The notes: generated by a model from the letters alone, not told the origin. Shown: positions 17,335 to 26,969, counted from the stretch's first letter. The stretch: 58,161 nucleotides of DNA from CAZFVY01 sp964522665 (GCA_964522665.1 CAZFVY010000036.1:1-58161), one strand, 5' to 3'. Numbers and translations are program-made.

Positions 17335-18789
17335 TCAGGCGAGGATGGGCCGGACCAATTGCCCATGAACGTCAGTCAAACGAAACTGCCGGCCTTGGTA
17401 GGCGTAAGTCAGGCGCTCGTGATCCAGCCCGAGCAAGTGCAGGATGGTCGCCTGCAAATCGTGAATATGCACGGGGTCCTTCACGACGTGAAAACCGAGT
17501 TCATCGGTCTCGCCGAACGTCACGCCCGGCTTGATGCCGCCGCCCGCGAGCCAGACGGTGAACGCCTGCGGGTGGTGATCGCGGCCAAGCTTGCGGCCGA
17601 GCGCGGCGTTGGTCTCGACCATCGGCGTGCGGCCGAACTCCCCGCCCCAAATCACCAGCGTATCGTCCAGCAACCCACGTTGTTTCAGGTCGGCGACGAG
17701 CGCCGCGGACGCTTGATCGGTCACGCCGCAATTGCTCTTCAGGTTGCCGGCGACGTCGCTGTGCGCGTCCCAGCCCTCGTGATAAATATTCACAAAACGA
17801 ACGCCCCGCTCGATCATGCGGCGGGCCAGCAGGCAGGCGCGGGCGAACGACGGCTTGTCGGGATCGGCGCCGTAGGCTTCGAGCGTGGCTTTGCTCTCAC
17901 CTTTAAGGTTCATCAATTCCGGCGCGGACGATTGGAGCCGGTACGCCATCTCATAGGCGGAAATACGGGTCGCGATTTCCGGGTCGCCTTCGAGGGCCAG
18001 GCGGCGGCGGTTGAGGTCGCCGACCAGGTCGAGCGTGTCGCGCTGGAGGCGCGCGTCCACTCCCTTCGGGCTGGCCACGTCGAGGATCGGGTCGCCCTGA
18101 TTCCGAAAGCGCACGCCGGTGTAAACGGTCGGCAGGAAGCCGCTCGACCAATTCGCGGCGCCCCCGCTGATGCCGGCGCCGGTGGACATTACGATGAACG
18201 CCGGCAGGTCGGTGGCGTCCGCGCCCAATCCATACGTGACCCACGAGCCGATGCTCGGACGGCCCGGCTGGAAGAAACCGGTGTTCAAGAAGAGTTGCGC
18301 CGGGGCGTGGTTGAATTGATCGGTCGTCACCGATTTGATGATGCAAATGTCGTCCACCACTTTGCCCAAATGGGGCAGCATTTCCGACAGTTCGGCGCCG
18401 CAGCGGCCGTAGCGCGAGAAGTTAAACCGCGGACCGAGCACGGCGGCGTCGGACCTGATGAACGCGTAACGCTGGCCCGCGATGACTGACGGCGGGATCG
18501 GCTTGCCTTCCAACTCGGCCAGCTTCGGCTTGTAGTCGAACAGATCAAGCTGGCTGGGCGCGCCCGCCATGAACAGATGAATCACCCGTTTGGCCTTCGG
18601 TTGAAAATGGGGCGGCCGCGGCGCCATCGGGTTCGCGGTCCGGGCCGCGGCGGCGAAGAGGCGGGGCGCGAAGGCGTCGGTGAGCAGCGAAGCCAGGGCG
18701 ATCTTGCCCAGGCCGACGCCGCATTCGCGGAAGAAGTAACGGCGCGTGATTCCCAGCGCGCTTATGGGGTCCGGGGGTTTCGGTTTCAT
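17335..18789 (-). CDS. DUF1501 domain protein (Tat-exported, sulfatase-fold relative)
   Basis: The start at 18789 gives 484 residues with a Tat-like leader (TRRYFFRECGVGLGKIALASLL). An in-frame ATG at 18837 is possible but would overlap the upstream gene. The C-terminal GRDHHPQAFTVWLAGGGIKPG and the final HIHDLQATILHLLGLDHERL are standard DUF1501 motifs; the family is related to the alkaline-phosphatase/sulfatase superfamily. In Planctomycetota and Verrucomicrobiota these genes nearly always follow a DUF1549/DUF1553 cytochrome gene, as here. The shared process is unknown but is believed to be periplasmic and perhaps linked to polymer breakdown. Confidence 0.93.
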   Translation of the reverse strand: MKPKPPDPISALGITRRYFFRECGVGLGKIALASLLTDAFAPRLFAAAARTANPMAPRPPHFQPKAKRVIHLFMAGAPSQLDLFDYKPKLAELEGKPIPPSVIAGQRYAFIRSDAAVLGPRFNFSRYGRCGAELSEMLPHLGKVVDDICIIKSVTTDQFNHAPAQLFLNTGFFQPGRPSIGSWVTYGLGADATDLPAFIVMSTGAGISGGAANWSSGFLPTVYTGVRFRNQGDPILDVASPKGVDARLQRDTLDLVGDLNRRRLALEGDPEIATRISAYEMAYRLQSSAPELMNLKGESKATLEAYGADPDKPSFARACLLARRMIERGVRFVNIYHEGWDAHSDVAGNLKSNCGVTDQASAALVADLKQRGLLDDTLVIWGGEFGRTPMVETNAALGRKLGRDHHPQAFTVWLAGGGIKPGVTFGETDELGFHVVKDPVHIHDLQATILHLLGLDHERLTYAYQGRQFRLTDVHGQLVRPILA

Positions 18790-18814
18790 GGCATTCAAGC
18801 GGGCGGCGCGGCGG

Positions 18815-21800
18815 TCATTCCTTGGTGATCGTTTCATCGAGGTTCAGCAAGGCGCGCGCGGCGGCGGTCCAGGTCGCCCGCTCGATCACATCGCCTTCGC
18901 CGTCACCCGCAATGACGGCGGCGTCCAATTCCTTTTCCTGAAAACGTTGGCGCTGCGTCTGGCAAAAGTGGATTAACTCCGTCAGCTCGGCCGGCGCGGG
19001 TGGGCGAGTCAGGCAGCGACGAAAGAGCAACGCCGCCCGCGCCGCGTCCCCGGGCGCCGCGGCGACCGCCACTTTTCCCAACGCCTGCGCGGCTTCGACG
19101 AAGACCGCGTCGTTCAACACGGTCAACGATTGGAGCGGCGTGTCGGAGACTTCGCGCCGGGCGATGCAGGCTTCGCCAGTCGGCCCGTCAAACGTCGTGA
19201 ACATCGCGTAGGGCGCGGTGCGCTTGCTGAAAGTGTAGAGTCCTCTGCGGTAGCGATCGGCCCCGGCGCTGACCTTCCATTCCAGCGGGCCGTACGCGCC
19301 CTCGGTCGAAACTCCCGGCGGTTGCGGCGGAAACACGCTCGGCCCGCCGACTTTCGGCGCGTAAAGGCCGCTCGACGACAACGCCAGGTCGCGGATCAAC
19401 TCCGCCTCGAGGCGCACGCGCGGCCCGCGGCTCAAGAGCCGGTTCTGCGGGTCCTTCTCCAACAATTGCGGCGTCACCCGCGAGGCCTGCTGATAGGTGG
19501 CGCTCATCACGATGAGCCGGTGCAGGCGCTTCATCGACCAGCCGTCCTTCACCCAATGGACCGCGAGCCAATCAAGCAACTCGGGATGGCTGGGCAGGTC
19601 GCCCTGGTAACCAAAATCCTGCAAGGTGCGGACGATGCCCGCGCCGAAGAACGCGGCCCATTGGCGGTTCACGACCACCCGGCCGGTCAGCGGGTTGCGC
19701 GGGTCGGTCAGCCAGCGGGCTAAGCCGAGGCGGTTGGGCGGTTCGTCACTGGCGAGCGGCGGCAGGAAAGACGGGACGCCCGGCGCGACCTGCTCGGCGG
19801 GCCGGAGGAACTCGCCGCGCTGGTGGAGGTAGGTCTTCCGCGGATTGTCGGGCGGACGCTCGGTCATCACGAGGGTCGTCGGGAACGCCGGCAGTTCCCG
19901 GCGCGCTTTCTCGATGGCGCGGCGGGCCTCCGCCAGCTCCGGCGCCTGCGTGGCGAAATACCGCAGTAACGTCTGCTGTTCCTCCGGCGTCCGCGGCGTG
20001 GACCGGGCCAGCAGCGCTTCGATTTCGGGCGGGACTTCCGGCGCCTCGACCAGCCCGGCGGCGGTCGTCACCGAAATCCGAAACCGTCCCAAGTCGGCCG
20101 GATAATATTTCTCGAAAAGCAATTTCACGGCGAGCGACTTCACGTTTACCAGCGGTTCCGCGAACGTGAAAACCGCCGCGTGCGCCTCTCCCTGTCCGCC
20201 GTCGATCGACCACCCGGTCTGCGGGTCGCCGTCGATGGCCGCCTCCGCGGTCGCGGCGCCGTTCGCGAAATCCTGCGTCGCCCGCTTCAACGGCGCCGGC
20301 TGGCCGTCCGCGGTGACCGTGATCTCACTCAAGTTGAAGTCGCCGAACGGACCCTCGTAATAGGTGCGCCCGGGGCCGTGCTTCGGCAGGCGTTCATCCG
20401 CCAGCGCGTCGAGGCGAATCGCGGTGACGCCGACGAGGTTCGTCGCGAACGCGAGGTCATAAACGTCCCGTTTGGTCTGATCGCCGCTGGCCAGGACTGT
20501 GGCGTCGTCGAGGATCGTGAGCAGCGGGAGATTACTCTTGGCCAACGTCGGGCGAAGCGTCGTCCAGCGTACCGCGCGGGCGGTCTGCTGCTCGAGCCAG
20601 GCATTGAATTTCTTGTCCAGATGCTCGCGACGGCGGACTTCGACGGGCCGTTCGTCGTGAACGGGCGTCCCAAGGCTGAGGCGCACCCGGCCCAACGTCC
20701 GTTGTTGACCGGCTTCCTGGACCAATGCGATCGTCCAGCGAGCGCCGGCGTTCGTTCCGACGCCGGAGGGCGGTTCGAGCTTGAAGGTCGCCACGCGAAT
20801 CGTCCGCGCGCGGTTCGACCGCTTGAGCAGCCAACCGGTGTCGTTTTTGCCGTCGATGGCGCGGGTGACCGGCTGATCGTCCGTGGAATAATTGGACTGG
20901 GCCGAGGCGACCTTGACAGTTTGCGCGGAGTTGGTGGCGCCGGCGGAATTCACCGAGACTTTGATTTCACTCAACGCCGCGTCACCATCGGCGGAACGCC
21001 CTGGCCCATTCCGCGGCAGGTCGGGATCGGCGAAAACTTCCAGTTGCGCGGCCGTGAAGGCTTCGGCGGCCCCGGCGAATTCAAACGAGTAAGTATCCGT
21101 TGCCGAGTTTGTGCCGCCGAAGCGGATCGAACCGTCCGGCAAGCGCTCGGTCGTCGCGCCGCCCGCGGACCTCACGCTCAGCGGGACCGGCGTCCGCCAA
21201 CTTATTTCCTCGGGCGGGAATTGTTCCGGCAGCTTCGCGGTCAACGCCGCGATTTTCGCTTCCAACTCCGTCCGCCGTTGCGCGATCTCGGGCGTCGGCA
21301 CATCGATTTCCGGCTCGTCGGCGTTATCGAGGAACGCCTGAAACTGATAATATTCCTGGTGCAGGATCGGATCGAACTTGTGCGTGTGGCATTGCGCGCA
21401 ACCCATCGTCAGGCCGAGCCAGGTGGTCGCGGTGGTGTTGGCGCGGTCCACCATCGCGTAGAACCGATACTCCTGCGGATCGATGCCGCCCTCCTCGTTG
21501 AGCATGGTGTTGCGATGGAAACCGGTGGCGATTCGCTCGGGCAACGTGGCGTTGGGAAGCATATCGCCGGCGAGTTGCTCGACGGTGAATTGATCGAAGG
21601 GCAGGTCTGCGTTGAGCGCGTTAATGACCCAGTCGCGATAGGGCCAGATCGAGCGTTTGCGGTCCTTTTCGTAGCCGTTGGTGTCGGCGTAACGGGCCAG
21701 ATCGAGCCACCGGCGCGCCCAGCGCTCGCCATAGTGCGGAGAAGCCAATAGGTCATCGACCAGTTTTTCGTAAGCCCGCGGCGACCGGTCGTTTACAAAG

Positions 21801-22435
21801 GCGTCGGCCTGCGCGGGGGTGGGCGGCAAGCCGATCAAGTCGAGGTAAACGCGGCGGACCAGAGTGTATTTGTCCGCCGGGGCGGACGGCTCGAGGCCGG
21901 CTTGCTCCAGCCGCGCAAGGATAAAATAATCGATCTCGTTGCGCGGCCAGTGGGATTTTTTGACTTTGGGCAGCGGCGCCTGCGTCGGCGGGACGAAGGC
22001 CCAATGTGGGCGATACTCGGCGCCTGCGGCGATCCATCGTTTAAGCGTCTCTTTCTGCGGCGCGGTGAGCGGATGTTTGGCCTCCGGCGGAGGCATGACA
22101 TCGTCTTCGTTGTCCGTCGCGATGCGGCGCGCCAGCTCGCTGGCTTCCGGTTTGCCCGGGACGATCGGGTGTTTGCCGTTTTTGTCGGCCTTGATCGCCT
22201 CCTCGCGCAGATCGAGGCGCAGTTCGGCCTTGCGCGCTTTCGGGTCCGGGCCGTGGCATTTGAAACAGTAGCCCGAGAGGATCGGGCGCACGTCGCGCGC
22301 GAAATCGATGCCCGACTCCGCGCCGGTGGCGCCCTTTCCCGCCGTGCCAGGCGCCGCCGCGGGCGCCGACGCCGACGCCAGCGCAAGGACCAAACCGGCC
22401 AGCGACGCACGCGCCCATGCCCTCAAGGAAATCAT
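18815..22435 (-). CDS. planctomycete-type cytochrome c/DUF1549/DUF1553 protein (PSD1 family)
   Basis: The 1206 residues start at the ATG at 22435 with a signal peptide (MISLRAWARASLAGLVLALASA). A heme c site CFKCH lies near residues 57-61 in the planctomycete cytochrome (PSCyt1) domain. DUF1549 follows, with a second CAQCH site in GLTMGCAQCHTHKFDP. A long middle segment of jelly-roll-like strands (two related stretches with DGDAALSEIKVSVNSAG and FGDFNLSEITVTADGQP) precedes the C-terminal DUF1553 (VVNRQWAAFFGAGIVRTLQDFG). It is immediately upstream of DUF1501. Family members are thought to be periplasmic redox proteins whose substrate is unknown. Confidence 0.93.
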   Translation of the reverse strand: MISLRAWARASLAGLVLALASASAPAAAPGTAGKGATGAESGIDFARDVRPILSGYCFKCHGPDPKARKAELRLDLREEAIKADKNGKHPIVPGKPEASELARRIATDNEDDVMPPPEAKHPLTAPQKETLKRWIAAGAEYRPHWAFVPPTQAPLPKVKKSHWPRNEIDYFILARLEQAGLEPSAPADKYTLVRRVYLDLIGLPPTPAQADAFVNDRSPRAYEKLVDDLLASPHYGERWARRWLDLARYADTNGYEKDRKRSIWPYRDWVINALNADLPFDQFTVEQLAGDMLPNATLPERIATGFHRNTMLNEEGGIDPQEYRFYAMVDRANTTATTWLGLTMGCAQCHTHKFDPILHQEYYQFQAFLDNADEPEIDVPTPEIAQRRTELEAKIAALTAKLPEQFPPEEISWRTPVPLSVRSAGGATTERLPDGSIRFGGTNSATDTYSFEFAGAAEAFTAAQLEVFADPDLPRNGPGRSADGDAALSEIKVSVNSAGATNSAQTVKVASAQSNYSTDDQPVTRAIDGKNDTGWLLKRSNRARTIRVATFKLEPPSGVGTNAGARWTIALVQEAGQQRTLGRVRLSLGTPVHDERPVEVRRREHLDKKFNAWLEQQTARAVRWTTLRPTLAKSNLPLLTILDDATVLASGDQTKRDVYDLAFATNLVGVTAIRLDALADERLPKHGPGRTYYEGPFGDFNLSEITVTADGQPAPLKRATQDFANGAATAEAAIDGDPQTGWSIDGGQGEAHAAVFTFAEPLVNVKSLAVKLLFEKYYPADLGRFRISVTTAAGLVEAPEVPPEIEALLARSTPRTPEEQQTLLRYFATQAPELAEARRAIEKARRELPAFPTTLVMTERPPDNPRKTYLHQRGEFLRPAEQVAPGVPSFLPPLASDEPPNRLGLARWLTDPRNPLTGRVVVNRQWAAFFGAGIVRTLQDFGYQGDLPSHPELLDWLAVHWVKDGWSMKRLHRLIVMSATYQQASRVTPQLLEKDPQNRLLSRGPRVRLEAELIRDLALSSSGLYAPKVGGPSVFPPQPPGVSTEGAYGPLEWKVSAGADRYRRGLYTFSKRTAPYAMFTTFDGPTGEACIARREVSDTPLQSLTVLNDAVFVEAAQALGKVAVAAAPGDAARAALLFRRCLTRPPAPAELTELIHFCQTQRQRFQEKELDAAVIAGDGEGDVIERATWTAAARALLNLDETITKE

Positions 22436-22570
22436 CGACGACAAGCTACCATTCGGTGAGCGGTTTGAAAACCTGGTAATGAATGCGTTTTTATCCGTTC
22501 TGACTGGGTGGGCGAGCCTGTGAAAATCCCAGCCGTCCAAAAGATAAAGCTTTTAAAGGCGGTTTACAGA

Positions 22571-23140
22571 TCACCGGCCGAACTTGGACAGTAACCATTT
22601 CAAAACGGCTTTTTGTTCATCGTGACCGGCTCGTCGGATTTGCCCAAGCAACCAGATCGTGGTCGGTTTTTCGGTTGTGACGTTTTTTGCGCCCTGGTTG
22701 CAGGAGGAGCAAAGCGCCCGAAGATTTGAAAGCTCATCCTTGCCGCCCAGGATTTTATCTTTGATATGGCCGATATGAAGCCTGACCTTCCTTCCGGTTT
22801 CAGGGTCAGTGTCCCCGGGACAGAGGCCGCACATCTGACACGTGAAGCCGTTACGATCAAGAACCTCGGCCCTCAGTTTTGCTGAAATCGGTCGGGAAAA
22901 AGTGACGCGCGGCCTTTCCGGGGGAGTTTCATTTAGGAGGTATTCTCCGGGCTTCAAATCGGCCCGGTCGTTATGGGAGAGAATGGCCCAATGTTCATCG
23001 TTTCTCAATTCGCGCAGCCGCCTGGCCCACTCGCTGACGCTGGTCCCGACGGCATCCCGTACTTGAATCGAGGTTACTACCTTGCCAATGTTGGCAAGGA
23101 AGAACCGGCGAATCCGTTCTTTTGAACTTGGTTTTCGCAT
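22571..23140 (-). CDS. HNH endonuclease, probable restriction enzyme with N-terminal winged helix
   Basis: The 189-residue start at 23140 follows the overlap with the methyltransferase gene. Residues 1-70 look like a winged-helix DNA-binding domain (VRDAVGTSVSEWARRLRELR). The C-terminal half is an HNH nuclease: Cys101 and Cys104, LHIGHI with His122 and His125, ELSNLRALCSSCNQ with Asn139, Cys144 and Cys147. The four Cys likely bind zinc, and His122 and His125 fall in the catalytic motif. It overlaps the upstream cytosine methyltransferase by 64 bp, an arrangement expected for a co-translated type II restriction-modification pair. The base composition is visibly less GC-rich than its neighbours, suggesting transfer. 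Confidence 0.8.
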   Translation of the reverse strand: MRKPSSKERIRRFFLANIGKVVTSIQVRDAVGTSVSEWARRLRELRNDEHWAILSHNDRADLKPGEYLLNETPPERPRVTFSRPISAKLRAEVLDRNGFTCQMCGLCPGDTDPETGRKVRLHIGHIKDKILGGKDELSNLRALCSSCNQGAKNVTTEKPTTIWLLGQIRRAGHDEQKAVLKWLLSKFGR

Positions 23141-23802
23141 TGTCGTGAGACCTGTAGGTATTTTATCAATTGCCGGCCGATGAACTCCGTGTAAGCCGGT
23201 GGGATTGCCTCGTTTAACTCGTTTTTGTTCATCCAATCAATGCCCATCGCGTCGCGCGCGGCGGCAATGGTGCAATTTCCACCGCCAGTCACCTGAACAA
23301 AATCGCGCATGTCATTGGTTTTTCCGTAATGCGATTTGCGTTTGTCGAACGTGTGGACCTTGGGGTGCTTTCCGTGAGGCGGCGCCAGAATGAGAAAATT
23401 CGACTCGAACAAGCGGTGCCGTAAAACGCGCAATCCTCGAAACATCGTGCCACAAAGGACGACCGGGTTAAGCAGAGGCGCGCCGTCAACGTTTTCGATG
23501 ACGTACGGACGGCCCGATTGTATTAGCATTTCCCGAACGGGTTCAATCAACCTCGGCCATTTGTGGCCGTTTCGGTTTCGCTTGGCGAGATCAGAATAAG
23601 ACTGACAGGGCGGCGACGCGTGGATCGCGTCAAAAGATTTGAGAAACTCCAAAGGCAGCGCCAATGCGTCGCCTTGGATAAACTCATACGGAAAATTTGG
23701 CTGTGGATCGATGTCCACCCCGACAACATCAAATCCAGCCCGGGTGTATCCGGCGGCGACACCGCCGGCACAGCAAAATAAATCCAATAGTTTTGGCTTC
23801 AT
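23077..23802 (-). CDS. DNA cytosine-5 methyltransferase (small, phage-like type)
   Basis: This enzyme transfers a methyl group from S-adenosylmethionine to cytosine C5. The start at 23802 gives 241 codons, and motifs are clear: motif I LDLFCCAGGVAAGY (residues 6-19), the catalytic Cys66 in ASPPCQSYSDL (motif IV), ENV at 103-105 (motif VI), and a GNCT...AMGIDWM region before the C-terminal helix. It is much shorter than typical bacterial C5 methylases (over 300 residues) and lacks a large target recognition domain, resembling phage-encoded enzymes. The gene order and overlap with the HNH nuclease suggest it protects host DNA against that nuclease. The target sequence cannot be read. Confidence 0.88.
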   Translation of the reverse strand: MKPKLLDLFCCAGGVAAGYTRAGFDVVGVDIDPQPNFPYEFIQGDALALPLEFLKSFDAIHASPPCQSYSDLAKRNRNGHKWPRLIEPVREMLIQSGRPYVIENVDGAPLLNPVVLCGTMFRGLRVLRHRLFESNFLILAPPHGKHPKVHTFDKRKSHYGKTNDMRDFVQVTGGGNCTIAAARDAMGIDWMNKNELNEAIPPAYTEFIGRQLIKYLQVSRQCENQVQKNGFAGSSLPTLAR

Positions 23803-24099
23803 GTCATTCTCCACCGTCGGTCGAATACGGTTCGCCTGCAAATGGATTCATAGTGTCCGACATAAATCAAACCAATGATTCTTCGGATAGTCAACCGATC
23901 CACTATTAAACGGGAAACACGTCTCTCACGGACCGCGAACGCCACCAGCTCGGGTGGGCGTCGGAGATTCGCGATTTATCCAGAGCGTGGAGGCAGGCCG
24001 TGGCGACAACCTTCACCCCGGCTTAAGCGTTTGAAAAATCGCTCGGCGTCTGCCTGCTTGGACGCGCCGCGGTTCACGGAACTGCGCGCCGAAGGCCGG

Positions 24100-25473
24100 T
24101 CAGCGCCGCGTCGTGGTCAACGTTTTGGGAGGCGCGTTGGTGGAACGGGCGGCGGCGCGGTCGCGGTCGAGTTCGTTCAGGCGCCGCGTGGTCTCCTTCA
24201 CGAGCAGGGGGGCGCTAAAGGCGGGTTGGCCCTTGAGGCCGCTGTTCAGGCCGGAGTGGTCGCGTTGCTGGAGATAGGACGAAAGCGTGGCGAGGTAGCC
24301 GTCCAACAAATTGACGAAGGCCTCGGGGGCGGCCGTGCGGCTGAACGCGAGCAACACGAGCTTCTCCTGCAAGACCGGCCGTTGCCGCGAGTATTCCCAG
24401 TCCTGAATGACCGTCTGCAATTTGAGCCGGGCCGGCCGGGGGATTTCGTTGGTCGAGACGCGGCTTTCGCCGGCCACGAGAAGCAGTTCATCAAAGCGGC
24501 TCAGGCCGGCCTCCCGCGACCAGGCGCCGGTATCGCCGCGCGCGACGGCCGAAGTGAGGTTGACGGCCCACCATTTCTCGACGTCCAGCAGGCTGTGAAA
24601 CTGGTCGCCGAACGCCCGCAGAAAGGCGGTCTGCCAATTGTAATACTGCGGTAAAGTCCGCACCATTTCCAGGAGGCGGGCGCGGCCGTCGGGCAGGTGG
24701 ATCAGGTCGTCCAGAAAAAGTTCGGCGCAGCTTTGGTAAAGCTTCAGATTGTCGCCCGTGAGGAGGTTCGCGGAGGGCAGATTCAGATCGGCAAAGCTGA
24801 GCGGCGCGTTGGTCCGCGCCCGCTCCTGCGCGGCCTGGCGGAGGTCCCAACGCAGTTGGTCACGGTCACTGACGCCGACCCACCACGTCGAGCCGGCCAC
24901 TTTGACCGCGTCGGGCGCGTTGTAAACCAGATCCGAGCCGTGGGCGGAAAGCAGGCGGCCGGACAGGCCCATCGTCAACCAGACCGGAATTTCCGCGGGG
25001 CGCGATTCCGCCTGGCGATTGGCCATTTCCAGCAAGAGGACTTGCACGACGGCGCGGGTCAGGGAGGCCGCCGGCATCTGCTCGGGCAAATTAACCTTAT
25101 AAAACCACCGTCCCTGGTCGGGCGAGTGAATCGAGGCGATGCCGACCGGTTGATCCGGCGGGAGATTGGGCCAGAGAAAGAGATGAACCTGATCGCGTCC
25201 GAGGTCCCGGACTCCCAACTCAAACCAAAGGGCCTCCTTGATGTGCTCGCAACTGACGACCAAAAAGTCCGGGCGCAACCGCACGAGATTCAGATTCGTC
25301 CGCGAATTGCCCGGTCCCACACCGTTCGGCGATCCATGAGCCACGAATTGCCCGCTGCGGCTCAGGCGGATTTCCCCTTCGAAAGGAGCCGCGAGGCAAC
25401 GGGTGATCGCCAGCGTCCCGAGCAAGCCGAGGAGGCAGCCGGCGACGCGGCGGCGATGGCTCCAACCGGTCAT
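24100..25473 (-). CDS. secreted protein resembling a metallopeptidase without HEXXH
   Basis: The 457 residues start at the ATG at 25473, overlapping the FmdB stop by ATGA. A signal peptide (GCLLGLLGTLAITRCLAA) follows a short basic stretch. The layout recalls the peptidase MA-like (gluzincin) family: a helix ahead of a WL.MGLS segment (EIPVWLTMGLSGRLLSAHG) and a later SCAELFLDDLIHLPDGRARLLEMV stretch. Where the family has HEXXH, this protein reads VLLLEMANR, with no His, so the metal site appears lost. I infer a non-catalytic structural or binding role. The assignment is tentative because it rests on spacing rather than on conserved residues. Confidence 0.6.
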   Translation of the reverse strand: MTGWSHRRRVAGCLLGLLGTLAITRCLAAPFEGEIRLSRSGQFVAHGSPNGVGPGNSRTNLNLVRLRPDFLVVSCEHIKEALWFELGVRDLGRDQVHLFLWPNLPPDQPVGIASIHSPDQGRWFYKVNLPEQMPAASLTRAVVQVLLLEMANRQAESRPAEIPVWLTMGLSGRLLSAHGSDLVYNAPDAVKVAGSTWWVGVSDRDQLRWDLRQAAQERARTNAPLSFADLNLPSANLLTGDNLKLYQSCAELFLDDLIHLPDGRARLLEMVRTLPQYYNWQTAFLRAFGDQFHSLLDVEKWWAVNLTSAVARGDTGAWSREAGLSRFDELLLVAGESRVSTNEIPRPARLKLQTVIQDWEYSRQRPVLQEKLVLLAFSRTAAPEAFVNLLDGYLATLSSYLQQRDHSGLNSGLKGQPAFSAPLLVKETTRRLNELDRDRAAARSTNAPPKTLTTTRR

Positions 25474-25793
25474 TTGGCGGGCGTCGAACCGGAGGCGGGC
25501 GGGCTGCTCTTGGTCTCGGTCTTGGCCGTGACCGGCTTGGACTCGCTGGCGGCCGCCGAATCCTTTTTGGCCGCCGCCTTGTAGCCCTCGCTCCGGTAGT
25601 CGGTGATATAAAATCCGCTCCCCTTGAAAATCAGCCCGGCGCCGCCCGAGATTGACCGCTTCACTTTCCCCTTGCCCCAACGTTTGAGACCGCACTGGTC
25701 CTTGGGACAGGTGGTCAGGGATTGGTCGTTGATCGATTGGACCGTTTCGAACCGATGTTCACACTTCTCGCAGATGTATTCGTAAGTCGGCAT
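25470..25793 (-). CDS. FmdB-family zinc ribbon protein
   Basis: This 107-residue protein opens with MPTYEYICEKCEHRFETVQS, the standard FmdB/regulatory zinc ribbon motif: a CxxC near residues 8-11 and a second Cys pair in TTCPKDQCG. The GAGLIFKGSGFYITDYR segment is also typical. The C-terminus is a Lys/Ser/Pro tail. Such proteins are widespread and of poorly defined function; some were reported as putative regulators of formamidase-type operons. It lies between moaA and the secreted protein gene on the same strand, with ATGA overlap to the latter. Confidence 0.9.
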   Translation of the reverse strand: MPTYEYICEKCEHRFETVQSINDQSLTTCPKDQCGLKRWGKGKVKRSISGGAGLIFKGSGFYITDYRSEGYKAAAKKDSAAASESKPVTAKTETKSSPPASGSTPAK

Positions 25794-25901
25794 AAGTAAC
25801 CAAGCCGAGAGTAAACCAGAATTGGCAAATCACCAGAAAGGAAAATCGGGGCGGACCGCGATCCAGAACTCGCGCCGCCACGGCGGCAACGCGGCTCCGC
25901 C

Positions 25902-26969
25902 TTACCCGCCGATGCAACTCATCGTGCGGGCGGGTTGGACGAATTCCGGCTCGCCGATGTGGTGGCGGTCTTCTTTGTGCCGGACGATTTCGTAGAGCAT
26001 GTCGCGCAGGTCGGAGTCGCTGGCGGCGCCGCGCAGCAGCGGTTTCAAATCGTACTCCCCGAGGCTGAACAGACAGGTTCTGATCTTGCCGTCGGCCGTC
26101 AGCCGGAGCCGATTGCAATGCCCGCAGAATGGCTCCGTCACCGGGGCAATGATGCCAATCTCGCCGCGCCCATCGGCAAATCGCCAACGGCGCGCGGTCT
26201 CTGCGGCGTTGGTCGATACGACCGGCGTCAGCGCGAAGCGCGCCTGGAGCCGTTGCAGAATCTCCCGGCCGGGAACGACCAAATCCTTGAGCCAGGCGCG
26301 GCCGGAATCCAAGGGCATAAATTCGATAAAGCGAAAGCTCAGGTCGTGCGTCCGCGCGAATTCGGCCAACGCCTCGAGTTCGTGATCGTTGAGGCCGCGG
26401 ATGACGACGGCGTTGACCTTCACCGGATTGAAGCCGAGCCGCTGGGCCAGCGCGATGCTTTCGATCACTTCTTCCAAACCATTCCGCCCGGTGATCTTTT
26501 GGAAGTTGGTTTCATCCAGGGAGTCGAGGCTGAAGCTGACGCGCCGCAAGCCGGCGTCGCGCAACGCCTGCGCCTTCGAGCGGAAGAGGAACCCGTTGCT
26601 GGTCATCGCCAGGTCCTCGACGCCGGGGATTTGCGCGAGCCGGGCGACGAGCGACTCGACGCCCTGCCGCATGAGCGGTTCTCCCCCCGTGACCCGCACT
26701 TTGCAAATCCCGGCTTCGACCGCGATGCGCACCACCCGCTCGATCTCTTCAAAGGTCAGAATCTGCGAACGGGGCTTCCATTCGCGCGCCAGCGGTTTGA
26801 GCGGGTGAGGATTGTGCGCGGGATCGAATTTTCCCCGATAAAAATTGGCCGCTTCCTCGGTCTCGGGCAGGCAATAGAGGCAGCGGAAATTGCACCGGTC
26901 CGTCACGCTGACCCGGAGGTCGCGCATGACGCGCCGATAGGAGTCCACCAGCGGCGGAGCGTTGGTCAT
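25902..26969 (-). CDS. moaA: GTP 3',8-cyclase MoaA (molybdenum cofactor biosynthesis)
   Basis: This radical S-adenosylmethionine enzyme starts molybdopterin synthesis by rearranging GTP. The 355 residues show the N-terminal Cx3Cx2C cluster motif (Cys26, Cys30, Cys33 in CNFRCLYC), a VRVTGGEPLMR motif, a FIEFMPLD segment, and the C-terminal second cluster site CGHCNRLRLTADGKIRTC. The protein ends in GG, as expected for MoaA, whose last two Gly reach into the active site. It overlaps the upstream coiled-coil gene by ATGA. No other moa or mog genes are in the window, so this copy is detached from a mo gene cluster. Confidence 0.95.
   Translation of the reverse strand: MTNAPPLVDSYRRVMRDLRVSVTDRCNFRCLYCLPETEEAANFYRGKFDPAHNPHPLKPLAREWKPRSQILTFEEIERVVRIAVEAGICKVRVTGGEPLMRQGVESLVARLAQIPGVEDLAMTSNGFLFRSKAQALRDAGLRRVSFSLDSLDETNFQKITGRNGLEEVIESIALAQRLGFNPVKVNAVVIRGLNDHELEALAEFARTHDLSFRFIEFMPLDSGRAWLKDLVVPGREILQRLQARFALTPVVSTNAAETARRWRFADGRGEIGIIAPVTEPFCGHCNRLRLTADGKIRTCLFSLGEYDLKPLLRGAASDSDLRDMLYEIVRHKEDRHHIGEPEFVQPARTMSCIGG

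Noticed and set aside
20180..21751. 523-codon frame antisense to the cytochrome/DUF1553 gene
   Set aside because: Caused by GC-rich third positions on the other strand; Arg/Gly-rich, no domain.
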